Source of the DNA: an uncultured Erysipelotrichaceae bacterium
Lineage (GTDB): Bacteria > Bacillota_I > Bacilli_A > Erysipelotrichales > Erysipelotrichaceae
Length of the DNA stretch: 13,113 nt
Assembly (NCBI GenBank): GCA_934692455.1
Contig: CAKUTY010000025.1
Location: 1-13,113 of the forward strand
Direction: 5' to 3'
In this document: piece after piece, positions 1-7,112 of the stretch
How the letters are laid out: the number at the start of each line of letters is the position of its first letter
How positions within the stretch are numbered: the stretch's first letter is position 1
Translations under genes and position numbers: made by a program
Notes under the pieces: model-generated
Seen by the model: the letters and a program-made list of their open reading frames with translations, nothing else
Told to the model about the DNA's origin: nothing
The model's database searches: none

Positions 1-760
1 CGTTGATGTTCAAAACGCAAGTGGTGAAAGTGCTAACTGTTCTACAATCGTAGGTAACTTTGTTGCCGATGGTGTTAATCTAATCATGGCAAACGCCACT
101 CCAGCTTTACAAGCTGCTAGTGCTGCAACCGATACAATCCCAGTACTTGGAACATCTATTACTGTATACGATGTAGTACTAGGTGGTAGTGTACCAGCTA
201 ACGTATCAGGAACTACTGACTTAGCTCCACTTGATGAACAAGCTAAGATGATTACTGAACTATTCTCAGAAGCTAAGAAAGTTGGTATCTTATTCTGTTC
301 AGCAGAAGCTAATTCACAATACCAAGTAGATAAGATTTCTGAATTCCTAAAAGAAGATGGAATTGAAACTGTTAACTACGTATTCAATGATTCAAATGAT
401 ATTACAGCCGTAACTGAAAAAGCAGTAAGCGATAAAGTTGATGTAATCTACATCCCAACCGACAATACAGCTGCAGCTAATACTGAAGCTATCGCCAATG
501 TTGTACTTCCTGCAGGTGTTCCAGTATTCACTGGTGAAGAAGGTATCTGCTCAGGTTGTGGTGTAGCTACTCTTACAATTTCTTACTACGACATTGGTTT
601 CAAGACTGGTGAAATGGCAGCTGATATCCTATTAAATGGAGCTGATATTTCTACAATGGAAGTTGAATCTGCACCTCAATTTGTTAAGAAGTTCAACAAG
701 ACAAATGCTGAAAAACTAGGAATCACTATTCCTGAAGACTACGTAGCTATTGAAGAATAA
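1..760 (+). CDS. ABC transporter substrate-binding protein, 5' end outside window
   Basis: Partial gene. The reading frame is open from base 2 (upstream of the first internal ATG at 86), so the start, signal peptide and lipobox lie outside the window; 252 residues remain. The protein is an extracytoplasmic solute receptor of the COG2984/PF04392 (ABC_sub_bind) family, which hands a ligand to the permease encoded next. Visible features are the alternating alpha/beta pattern of a periplasmic-binding fold, the stretch NLIMANATPALQAA near the left edge, a hinge region around DLAPLDEQAKM, and YDIGFKTGEMAADILLNG near the C-terminus, all typical of the family. Known relatives bind aromatic amino acids (TrpX) or have unknown ligands, so substrate is not assigned. 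The stop codon is 2 bp before the permease start, which indicates translational coupling. Confidence 0.9.
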   Translation, partial: VDVQNASGESANCSTIVGNFVADGVNLIMANATPALQAASAATDTIPVLGTSITVYDVVLGGSVPANVSGTTDLAPLDEQAKMITELFSEAKKVGILFCSAEANSQYQVDKISEFLKEDGIETVNYVFNDSNDITAVTEKAVSDKVDVIYIPTDNTAAANTEAIANVVLPAGVPVFTGEEGICSGCGVATLTISYYDIGFKTGEMAADILLNGADISTMEVESAPQFVKKFNKTNAEKLGITIPEDYVAIEE

Positions 761-762
761 TT

Positions 763-1674
763 ATGCTACTAGGATTAATTAACTCAATGCCAAGTGCCAT
801 TGCCCAAGGTCTAATCTGGGGCATAATGGCCATTGGCATTTATGTCACTTATAAAATACTAGACATTGCCGACTTAACCGTAGATGGTTCATTATGCACA
901 GGTGGTGCAACATGTGTAATTATGCTAGTAAATGGTTGTCCAATGTGGCTAGCCCTTATCTGTTCAATTCTTGCAGGCATGCTTGCAGGACTAATAACAG
1001 GTATCCTAATCACTAAACTCAAAATACCCGCAATCCTTGCAGGTATTTTGACACAATTAGCCCTATATTCAATTAACCTACATATCATGGGTTTTGGTAC
1101 TACATCATTCTCTAAATCAAACCTACCAATCAGCGTTGATAAATATAAACTATTAGTATCATCAAGATACGTTAGAGAATTATCTTTAAGAAACCCAATT
1201 ATTATAACTATCTTATTTGTAATTATTGTAATAGCTATCCTATATTGGTTCTTTGGAACTGAACTAGGTTGTTCTATAAGAGCTACAGGAGCCAACCAAT
1301 TCATGGCAAGATCTCAAGGCATCAATACCGACAAAACAAAGGTAATTGGCCTTGTAATATCTAACAGCCTAGTTGCCCTATCTGGTGCCCTATTGTCTCA
1401 ATACCAAGGCTTTGCCGACATCAACATGGGAAGAGGTGCCATCGTCATTGGCTTAGCAGCTGTTATTATTGGTGAACAATTATTTGACAAGGTATTTAAA
1501 AACTTTGCCCTAAAACTATTTGCCTGTGTACTAGGTGCCATTATCTATTACCTAGTAATCCAATTTGTCTTAAAACTTGGTCTATCAACCGATGACCTTA
1601 AAATGTTGACAGCTATTGTAGTAGCTATCTTCTTAGCTATTCCTAATTTAAAGAAAGGAACAAAATCATGTTAA
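763..1674 (+). CDS. ABC transporter permease (COG4120-like)
   Basis: 303-aa integral membrane protein of the BPD_transp_2 (PF02653) superfamily, forming the channel of the importer together with the flanking receptor and ATPase. Hydrophobic segments run almost throughout, and the motif NSMPSAIAQGLIWGIMAIGIY at the N-terminus followed by DIADLTVDGS is characteristic of the TrpY/COG4120 type. A central cytoplasmic stretch (ELGCSIRATGANQFMARSQG) matches the EAA-like loop that contacts the ATPase. Length is normal for the family (about 290-310). Start at ATG 763 has only a weak purine-rich upstream sequence and probably relies on coupling with the preceding gene. Its 3' end overlaps the ATPase start by 7 bp. 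Substrate cannot be read from the sequence. Confidence 0.9.
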   Translation: MLLGLINSMPSAIAQGLIWGIMAIGIYVTYKILDIADLTVDGSLCTGGATCVIMLVNGCPMWLALICSILAGMLAGLITGILITKLKIPAILAGILTQLALYSINLHIMGFGTTSFSKSNLPISVDKYKLLVSSRYVRELSLRNPIIITILFVIIVIAILYWFFGTELGCSIRATGANQFMARSQGINTDKTKVIGLVISNSLVALSGALLSQYQGFADINMGRGAIVIGLAAVIIGEQLFDKVFKNFALKLFACVLGAIIYYLVIQFVLKLGLSTDDLKMLTAIVVAIFLAIPNLKKGTKSC

Positions 1675-2456
1675 AAGTTGAAAATATCTATAAAACATTC
1701 AACCCTAATACTATCAATGAAAAGAAAGCACTTAATGGTGTTTCTCTTACATTAAATGATGGTGATTTTGTGACTGTAATCGGTTCTAATGGTGCTGGTA
1801 AATCAACATTATTAAATGCTATTGCCGGTATTTGGCCAATAGATGATGGAAAAATTATGATTGATGAACACGACATCACGAAGCTAAAGGACTTCCAAAG
1901 AGCCAAATATATCGGCAGAGTCTTCCAAGATCCAATGACTGGTACGGCTGCTACTATGTGGATAGAAGAAAACATGGCTCTTGCGAAAAGAAGAGGCAAG
2001 AAAAGAGGTCTAAAGATTGGTATCGAAGACAAGGAAAGACAAGAATATAGAGAACTATTAAAACAATTGGACTTAGGTCTAGAAAATAGATTAACAACCA
2101 AAGTAGGACTATTATCAGGTGGTCAAAGACAAGCCCTAACCCTACTTATGGCAACCATGCAAAAACCTAGACTATTACTGCTTGATGAACATACAGCCGC
2201 TCTAGATCCTAAGACTGCTAATAAAGTTCTTGAAATCACCGATAAGCTAATCAAAGAAAACAATCTAACTACTTTTATGGTTACTCACAATATGAAAGAT
2301 GCCCTTAAATATGGAAATAAAATCATCATGATGTGCGATGGTAAAATCATTTTTGAGGCAGAAGGCAAAGAAAAAGAAAAGCTAACTGTTAAAGATCTAT
2401 TAGATAAATTCGATACAGCAGGAGGCGTTGTATCTGATTCTATGATGCTTGGTTAG
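1668..2456 (+). CDS. ABC transporter ATP-binding protein (COG1101-like)
   Basis: 262-aa nucleotide-binding subunit that energises the importer on the cytoplasmic face of the membrane. All ABC motifs are intact: Walker A GSNGAGKST (residues 39-47), Q-loop Gln87 in GRVFQDP, signature LSGGQ (149-153), Walker B LLLLDE (169-174), D-loop ALDP, and H-loop His207 in VTHNM. The segment GRVFQDPMTGTAATMWIEEN is typical of the COG1101 group that accompanies COG2984/COG4120 proteins. The start ATG 1668 has a good ribosome-binding site, AAAGGAA at 1654-1660, and lies inside the permease gene. It is the last gene of the operon, followed by a hairpin terminator. Assignment as an ABC ATPase is certain; the transported solute is unknown. 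Confidence 0.95.
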   Translation: MLKVENIYKTFNPNTINEKKALNGVSLTLNDGDFVTVIGSNGAGKSTLLNAIAGIWPIDDGKIMIDEHDITKLKDFQRAKYIGRVFQDPMTGTAATMWIEENMALAKRRGKKRGLKIGIEDKERQEYRELLKQLDLGLENRLTTKVGLLSGGQRQALTLLMATMQKPRLLLLDEHTAALDPKTANKVLEITDKLIKENNLTTFMVTHNMKDALKYGNKIIMMCDGKIIFEAEGKEKEKLTVKDLLDKFDTAGGVVSDSMMLG

Positions 2457-2477
2457 AATCAAAAAATAGACAATATT

Positions 2478-2514
2478 TAAGGCTTGATCAAAAATCAAGC
2501 CTTAGTTTTATTTT
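2478..2514. terminator. Rho-independent terminator, possibly bidirectional
   Basis: An 11-bp perfect stem (TAAGGCTTGAT / ATCAAGCCTTA, 2478-2488 and 2494-2504) with a 5-base loop is followed on the + strand by GTTTTATTTT. It ends the ABC operon. The same hairpin lies 30 bp beyond the stop of the minus-strand lipoprotein gene and is followed on that strand by a looser T-rich run, so it may serve both convergent transcripts. Confidence 0.85.
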
Positions 2515-2533
2515 AGAAACATAAACCAACAGA

Positions 2534-2686
2534 TTAATGATGTTCATCTGTGTGATGTGCATCTGGATGATGGGTCTCAACTGGATTCTCTTTCTTTATA
2601 GATTCATCTTCTTCATTATTCTTATCACAAGCAACTAAGCTAATCATCAAAATAATTGACAGTGAAATAATTAATATTTTCTTCAT
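2534..2686 (-). CDS. Small histidine-rich lipoprotein (50 aa)
   Basis: Short unannotated gene. The translation starts MKKILIISLSIILMISLVAC: a two-lysine n-region, a hydrophobic core and a lipobox (LVAC, Cys20), which is a textbook type II signal peptide. The mature part is only 31 residues: an acidic linker (DKNNEEDE) and a tail with paired histidines, HHPDAHHTDEHH, ending directly at the stop. The start has a strong ribosome-binding site, AAGGAG (2694-2699), 7 bases before the ATG. Paired histidines with Asp/Glu are common in metal-binding tails (Zn, Ni, Cu, Co); metal capture at the outer face of the membrane is an inference. It could also be a cut-down relic of a larger lipoprotein, but no continuing homologous reading frame is seen before the terminator. 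The specific family is not recognised. Confidence 0.8.
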   Translation of the reverse strand: MKKILIISLSIILMISLVACDKNNEEDESIKKENPVETHHPDAHHTDEHH

Positions 2687-2719
2687 GCATAAACTCCTTT
2701 TTCAAAAATTGTTCAATGT

Positions 2720-2776
2720 TCAAATAAGCTTATAAAAATCTCCGTTTCGATACCTGTAAGGATTTAATTTAAACAT
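2720..2776 (-). CDS. Possible 18-aa peptide ORF
   Basis: ATG-initiated minus-strand ORF encoding MFKLNPYRYRNGDFYKLI, ending in TGA. GAAGGG (2786-2791) lies 9 bases before the ATG, an ideal Shine-Dalgarno position, which is the main reason to list it. It sits between the small membrane peptide gene and the lipoprotein gene on the same strand. It could be a leader peptide or a chance ORF in AT-rich DNA. The NPYRYR string slightly resembles the RHS-repeat core motif, but it is too short to conclude anything. Confidence 0.3.
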   Translation of the reverse strand: MFKLNPYRYRNGDFYKLI

Positions 2777-2834
2777 AAGAATATTCCCTTCTAATATTAC
2801 TATCTCTTACCAAATAACTAATAAATGCAATTAT

Positions 2835-3005
2835 TCAAAGATAAAAACACAACAAGCTAGCTCCTATAAGATTAATTATTAAAAGTATTAATTTATTTAC
2901 TCCGATATAATACCCAACATAGAAACAATATAAAAGAACTGCAAGCGCAAATATGAAAACAATTATATATACAACTTTTAAATACTTCATTAATTTATCA
3001 ATCAC
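2835..3005 (-). CDS. Small two-helix membrane peptide (56 aa)
   Basis: Short minus-strand ORF. Using the GTG at 3005 it encodes 56 residues; using the ATG at 2990 it encodes 51. The GTG start is preferred because ATAGGG (3015-3020), preceded by AAGGG, lies 9 bases upstream, while the ATG has no Shine-Dalgarno site at usable distance. The product is almost wholly hydrophobic: one helix spans roughly residues 11-32 (VVYIIVFIFALAVLLYCFYV), a short polar turn GVNK follows, and a second helix reaches the C-terminus (LILLIINLIGASLLCFYL). An extended -10 promoter lies about 30 bp upstream. No family is recognised. It may be a small stress or regulatory membrane protein co-transcribed with the lipoprotein; a relic of a larger membrane protein is the alternative. 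Confidence 0.5.
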   Translation of the reverse strand: MIDKLMKYLKVVYIIVFIFALAVLLYCFYVGYYIGVNKLILLIINLIGASLLCFYL

Positions 3006-3035
3006 ACTGCACAGCCCTATCCCTTATATGTGAAT

Positions 3036-3044
3036 ATTGTAACA
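3036..3044 (-). promoter_or_regulatory. Extended -10 promoter for the small-ORF cluster
   Basis: The minus strand reads TGTTACAAT: a -10 hexamer TACAAT (3041-3036) with TG one base upstream, the extended -10 arrangement. A convincing -35 is not visible (TGTTTG at 17 bp spacing). Predicted transcription start is near 3029, about 24 bases before the GTG of the membrane peptide. It diverges from the AraC-family regulator promoter about 100 bp away. Confidence 0.55.
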
Positions 3045-3123
3045 CGTTGCTTTTTTTGCAAACAAACATAATAAGGCTTAATCAATAATTAAATTGTCAC
3101 ACTTCAACTTAAAATTTTTCTTT

Positions 3124-3153
3124 TTAATATCTATTTTTAATTAAGGTTATAAT
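3124..3153 (+). promoter_or_regulatory. Promoter of the AraC-family regulator gene
   Basis: Consensus -10 TATAAT at 3148-3153 with a weak -35 (TTAATA, 3124-3129, 18 bp spacing). The implied transcription start near 3160 leaves a roughly 20-base leader that carries the ribosome-binding site GAAGGA at 3170-3175. Confidence 0.6.
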
Positions 3154-3181
3154 GTAGATAATTACTTTTGAAGGACTAAAA

Positions 3182-4321
3182 ATGCAAATAAAAACAAGCG
3201 ATTCAAGATTTTTAAAATATGGGAGTTCTTTTAAGAACATTGAACTATTAAACAATAGAAGTGTTAATGATTTTTTAATAACCGAAAACGATATTTTAAA
3301 AATCTACTTTGCTAATCACGATTTATTTGTAAGTGAGCTTGATGGAATTGTCTTTTTAAACATTGGAAAATATTGTGATATTAAAAAAATGGATTCATTT
3401 ATTCTTTCTAAAACAATAAGAATCAAAAAAGGACAGTATTTTCTGTTCTCGACATTATCCAAGCAATCTCACATTCGCTTATATAATAAAGTAGAAGATT
3501 TTGAATTTATTAAAAACATAGATAGAAATGAACTTGTTAATCATTCGGAATCGTTTGATATTACAAGATTTTATTTTTGTTCATATTCAATGAAAACAGC
3601 TGGCTACCATTTTAATAGTGAAAAACATGCTTGTTGGGAAATTACTTATATAGATGATGGTGAATTACACTCTAATGTAGATGGTAAAGAATATATTTTA
3701 AATAAGGGTCAATATATGTTTTACGTTCCGAATCAAGAACACGGGCAAAATATATCAACCAATAGTAATTGTTCATATTTAACAATCACATTTGAAACAA
3801 ACCTTAGCAATTATGATAGTTTAAAAAACAAAGTTTTTTCTTGCGATTATGATACATCAAGTATCTTCACATCATTGATTAATTGCACCAACGAAATGAG
3901 ATTTGTTGATGATTTGATTAAATTAAAGATTAAGGAATTAATGATAATTAGTTGCAATACAAATTTATCAAATCCCAAAAATAAAGAACAATATTATAAC
4001 GATAAGTTATTGAATTCAATAATAGACTACATTAATGATCATATGAACGATGAAGTTACTGTCGACTATTTGTGTTGCATATTTGGGGTATCAAGGACTA
4101 AAATTCAAAAAATCTTTAAATCAAAGCTAAAAACATCACCTAAAGACTATATTATTTCAACAAAACTTTCGTATGGAAAGATACTTTTAAAACAAAATAA
4201 ATACTCTATAGATGAAGTGGCTAATATGTCTGGCTTTTCTAGTGCAAATTATTTTTCTAGAATGTTTAAGAAAATCTATAATCTTTCTCCAACACAATAT
4301 ATTAAAAGAAGGATATTGTAA
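3182..4321 (+). CDS. AraC-family transcriptional regulator
   Basis: 379-aa regulator with three parts. Residues about 1-115 form an N-terminal beta-rich region I cannot place. Residues about 140-205 look like a cupin sensor (HACWEITYIDDGELHSNVDG, then a glycine turn and YVPNQEHG). Residues about 275-375 are an AraC DNA-binding domain with two helix-turn-helix units: VDYLCCIFGVSRTKIQKIFK and the signature region IDEVANMSGFSSANYFSRMF followed by KIYNLSPTQYIKRR. The ribosome-binding site GAAGGA is 6 bases before the ATG. The gene converges with the PTS/agaS operon, and the sugar-sensing architecture makes it the probable activator of that operon; this is inferred from position. It is more AT-rich than the ABC operon to the left. 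The extra N-terminal domain makes it longer than typical AraC proteins (about 280-300 aa). Confidence 0.9.
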   Translation: MQIKTSDSRFLKYGSSFKNIELLNNRSVNDFLITENDILKIYFANHDLFVSELDGIVFLNIGKYCDIKKMDSFILSKTIRIKKGQYFLFSTLSKQSHIRLYNKVEDFEFIKNIDRNELVNHSESFDITRFYFCSYSMKTAGYHFNSEKHACWEITYIDDGELHSNVDGKEYILNKGQYMFYVPNQEHGQNISTNSNCSYLTITFETNLSNYDSLKNKVFSCDYDTSSIFTSLINCTNEMRFVDDLIKLKIKELMIISCNTNLSNPKNKEQYYNDKLLNSIIDYINDHMNDEVTVDYLCCIFGVSRTKIQKIFKSKLKTSPKDYIISTKLSYGKILLKQNKYSIDEVANMSGFSSANYFSRMFKKIYNLSPTQYIKRRIL

Positions 4322-4323
4322 AA

Positions 4324-4349
4324 CATAAGCTCGCTAATGCGAGCTTATG
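4324..4349. terminator. Bidirectional hairpin between convergent genes
   Basis: A perfect 11-bp stem (CATAAGCTCGC / GCGAGCTTATG) with a 4-base loop fills the 30 bp between the stop of the AraC-family gene and the stop of the agaS-like gene. On the minus strand it is followed by TTTT; on the + strand the T-tract is poor (AACTATTTAATT). It probably ends both transcripts. Confidence 0.75.
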
Positions 4350-4351
4350 AA

Positions 4352-5527
4352 CTATTTAATTGAATAAATTTTAGTTAAGATACCATAAGATGGTTCTTGT
4401 CTTCCAAACGGATAATCACTTCCATGATCATATGTCCATGATTTATATATCATAATTAAATGTATATAAATAATATACGGCAATGATAACAATACTGGGT
4501 TAGTTACATCTGTATCAATATGGAAAAATAAATCTGAATATTTCTTTATTGCTTCTGTTTTTACAGGAGAAATAACAATTACTCTATTATTACGATCAGC
4601 GTATAAAGTTTGGATTTCTTCAAGCATATCATCATAGTATTTATTAGAATACTCATTGTTTTCGTAAAACATAACAACCAATGCTTTTTGCTTGTTTTGA
4701 GTAATTACAGAAGGTCCATGTCTATACCCAACGATAGAATCACTCCAAGTTCCAGGAACTCCAGCTGATACTTCTAATATTTTAATCACCGATTCTTGTG
4801 CCAAACTTTTAAAAGTTCCACTGCCTAAAGGAGAAAACTTTTCAAAGTTAAAATCTTCTATAAATGATTTCAATAATTTTGTATGATTATCCAAGATATA
4901 AGTTCCACATTTAGATACTTTAACCAAATCATTTTTTAATTCGTCCAACTTATCAAGATTAAACGATAAGTATGCAGCCAAAACCATACATGTAAAACTA
5001 GACGTCATTGCATAGCTCTTATCACATGTTCCTTCTGGCATAACAAGCAACAAAGCCTTGTCTTTATTATTATCAGCATACTTAGCCATCCATCCATTTG
5101 GATTGCATGTGATTATTAGGTGCTTTACATTCTCAAATATATTGTCAGCATGTTCGATTGCACCCTTAGATTCTGGTGAATTTCCACTTCTTCCAAATGA
5201 AACTAAAATTGTTGGCTTTTCTTTTCTAAAATAATAGTAAGGATGTGTGCAAATGTCCGGACTTCCAATAGTATCGAAATGGTGCGTATTTTTCAAATTT
5301 AATTCTCTAGTAACAGTTGCACCAATATATTCGCTTGTACCAGCACCAGTGAATATTACATTATATTCATTGTTTAAAAAATCTTTCAATTTTTCTTTGT
5401 TATTTTCGATAATATCATAAGTTTCCAACCACTTTTGAGGTTGTTGTTCAACTTCTTTTATGGCATATATAGAATCATCGATTATTTCTTTTTTTATTCC
5501 TAATGTATCTATCATTTTATTTACCAT
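4352..5527 (-). CDS. agaS: AgaS-like SIS-domain sugar-phosphate isomerase/deaminase
   Basis: 391-aa cytoplasmic enzyme with two SIS (sugar isomerase) domains. The first has FTGAGTSEYIGA (59-70) and the phosphate-binding serine loop SFGRSGNSPES (110-120). The second has GSGTFKSLAQESVIKILEVS (236-254) and the conserved YRHGP (268-272). Length matches AgaS (about 385). Characterised AgaS proteins deaminate and isomerise galactosamine-6-phosphate to tagatose-6-phosphate; GlmS-type relatives have an extra amidotransferase domain that is absent here. The ATG at 5527 is 3 bp after the IID stop, with an in-frame alternative at 5515; neither has a strong Shine-Dalgarno, so coupling is likely. It is last in the PTS operon and processes the imported phosphorylated amino sugar. 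Exact sugar (galactosamine, GalNAc or another) is inferred. Confidence 0.82.
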   Translation of the reverse strand: MVNKMIDTLGIKKEIIDDSIYAIKEVEQQPQKWLETYDIIENNKEKLKDFLNNEYNVIFTGAGTSEYIGATVTRELNLKNTHHFDTIGSPDICTHPYYYFRKEKPTILVSFGRSGNSPESKGAIEHADNIFENVKHLIITCNPNGWMAKYADNNKDKALLLVMPEGTCDKSYAMTSSFTCMVLAAYLSFNLDKLDELKNDLVKVSKCGTYILDNHTKLLKSFIEDFNFEKFSPLGSGTFKSLAQESVIKILEVSAGVPGTWSDSIVGYRHGPSVITQNKQKALVVMFYENNEYSNKYYDDMLEEIQTLYADRNNRVIVISPVKTEAIKKYSDLFFHIDTDVTNPVLLSLPYIIYIHLIMIYKSWTYDHGSDYPFGRQEPSYGILTKIYSIK

Positions 5528-5530
5528 TTA

Positions 5531-6331
5531 TTATGCAATACCTAAGTAAGAACATAAAACACCAAATACTAATATTCCAATAATTAAGAAAGTTGGTTTA
5601 ATTTTCTTTTTCTTATATAAGAAATAAATTAATAAAGTAAACAAAGCAGGAACAATATTAGGGAAAATATTGTCAAAGAAATCAGCTTGAAGAGAAAATA
5701 ATCCATCATCTCCAAGCGGGATATCAATCATGAATGAGAAAGATACATAGCTAGCAATCAAACCTCCAAGTACAGTTGTACCCAAAATTGAAGCAGAAGA
5801 TGTCAAAGCCTCAACTTTACTTTGCAATAGTTCGATAGCTCTTGAACCCAAATTATAACCTAAATGAGCACATGGCCATTTAATCATATTAGCTACTAAA
5901 GCAATTGTCACAAATAAAATTGGACCTACTAAGCTTCCTTTTGCAGCAATAGAGGCACCAACACCAGCGGCTAAAGGTAACACGGTGCACCAAAAATATG
6001 CATCCCCAAGTCCCGCTAATGGACCAAATAGTGAATTCTTAACATTGTAAATCAATTCCTTTGGAGAATGGTCCTCTTCTAAGGCAATGATTATGCCCAT
6101 CAAGAATGGAGACAAAGGTGGAGAAGTATTCATGAATGTACTTTGTTCTTTAAGTGTTTCACCTAATTCTTCCTTTTTATCACCATAAATTTTAGCCAAC
6201 GTTGGAGCTAAAGAAGCACCAAAGCCTGTACCTTGCATTCTTTCATAATTGTAATTTGTTTGAAGCAACAAAGAGTGCCACGCCATTTTGTTTAAATCTT
6301 TTTTAGTGATTAACTTTTTATTAGATTCCAT
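5531..6331 (-). CDS. PTS mannose/GalNAc-family IID component
   Basis: 266-aa membrane subunit of a mannose-type phosphotransferase system (EIID-Man, PF03613). The N-terminus contains KKDLNKMAWHSLLLQTNYNYERMQG followed by GFGASLAP, the conserved entry of IID proteins; the central stretch NSLFGPLAGLGDAYFW and the glycine-rich GPLAGLGD are family hallmarks. A C-terminal hydrophobic helix is preceded by YKKKKIKP. With IIC it forms the sugar channel. The start ATG 6331 has GGAGG 8 bases upstream, inside the end of the IIC gene; the two genes overlap by 11 bp. Substrate is suggested by the neighbouring agaS-like gene rather than by residues seen here. Confidence 0.92.
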   Translation of the reverse strand: MESNKKLITKKDLNKMAWHSLLLQTNYNYERMQGTGFGASLAPTLAKIYGDKKEELGETLKEQSTFMNTSPPLSPFLMGIIIALEEDHSPKELIYNVKNSLFGPLAGLGDAYFWCTVLPLAAGVGASIAAKGSLVGPILFVTIALVANMIKWPCAHLGYNLGSRAIELLQSKVEALTSSASILGTTVLGGLIASYVSFSFMIDIPLGDDGLFSLQADFFDNIFPNIVPALFTLLIYFLYKKKKIKPTFLIIGILVFGVLCSYLGIA

Positions 6332-7091
6332 TACTTTGACCTCCGTTAGTAGATTCTTTGCTTACAGTAAAGTAATTTATTAAAGCTATAGCCATACCAA
6401 TAACTGCAACTGGCAAAATTGTTCCATAGTCAATAAAGCAAGCTAATACAAAACCAATTAATAAATAAGGTAAATACTTTGGTTTGAAGATAATTGATAG
6501 CATCATACTAAATCCAATAGCTGGCATTAATCCTCCACCAATTCTTAATCCTTGGATTAATTTTTCAGGGAACAAAGCAACAATTGCACCAATTTGATTT
6601 TGAGCAGCATATGCGCACATGAATAAGATAATTGCATACATCAATCCATTTGCACTAATTGTTAAGAAATGGAAACGAATCATCTTTTTATAGTTTCCAG
6701 TTTCAGCAATTCTATCACTTATATCATTGAAGAATGAAAAAACCGTATTTTTCAAAACATTGATATACTGAACTAAATATCCAAAAGGCAAAGATAAAGC
6801 AAAAGCCTCTGCTGGTGATAAATTTTGAGTAATTGCAAGCACTGCAGACATTACACCAGAAGTAGTTCCATTTGGAACAGAAGCACCACCCATTGGAACA
6901 AGACCGGTAAATGACAATTCAGCTAAAGCACCAACTATACATCCCGTTGCAGGATCACCTAATATTAATCCAACCATAGCTGCAGCAGGAAGCGGTCTAT
7001 TGATTAGTCCGAATTCAAGAAGATCATCTAAACCCATAATAAATCCCCATAAAGCGATTAATAAACCTTGGGTTAATGTAATTTGAAGCAT
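6321..7091 (-). CDS. PTS mannose/GalNAc-family IIC component
   Basis: 256-aa polytopic membrane protein (EII-Sor/IIC, PF03609) that carries the sugar across the membrane with IID. Diagnostic stretches are FIMGLDDLLEFGLINRPLPAAAMVGLILGD near the N-terminus (long family motif, here residues about 17-46), LAELSFTGLVPMGGASVPNG, and GGGLMPAIGFSMML in the C-terminal half. Length is normal. AAAGGA precedes ATG 7091 at good spacing; the IIB stop is 21 bp upstream. It belongs to the IIB-IIC-IID-agaS operon. The C-terminal residues overlap the IID ribosome-binding site and start codon, suggesting coupled synthesis of the two membrane subunits. Confidence 0.92.
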   Translation of the reverse strand: MLQITLTQGLLIALWGFIMGLDDLLEFGLINRPLPAAAMVGLILGDPATGCIVGALAELSFTGLVPMGGASVPNGTTSGVMSAVLAITQNLSPAEAFALSLPFGYLVQYINVLKNTVFSFFNDISDRIAETGNYKKMIRFHFLTISANGLMYAIILFMCAYAAQNQIGAIVALFPEKLIQGLRIGGGLMPAIGFSMMLSIIFKPKYLPYLLIGFVLACFIDYGTILPVAVIGMAIALINYFTVSKESTNGGQSNGI

Positions 7092-7112
7092 AATTATTCC
7101 TTTCTAATTTTC

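Noticed and set aside
849..1304. Long minus-strand ORF inside the ABC permease gene
   Set aside because: It is a shadow of the real permease frame, with no Shine-Dalgarno or family resemblance; the same holds for 1688-2101.
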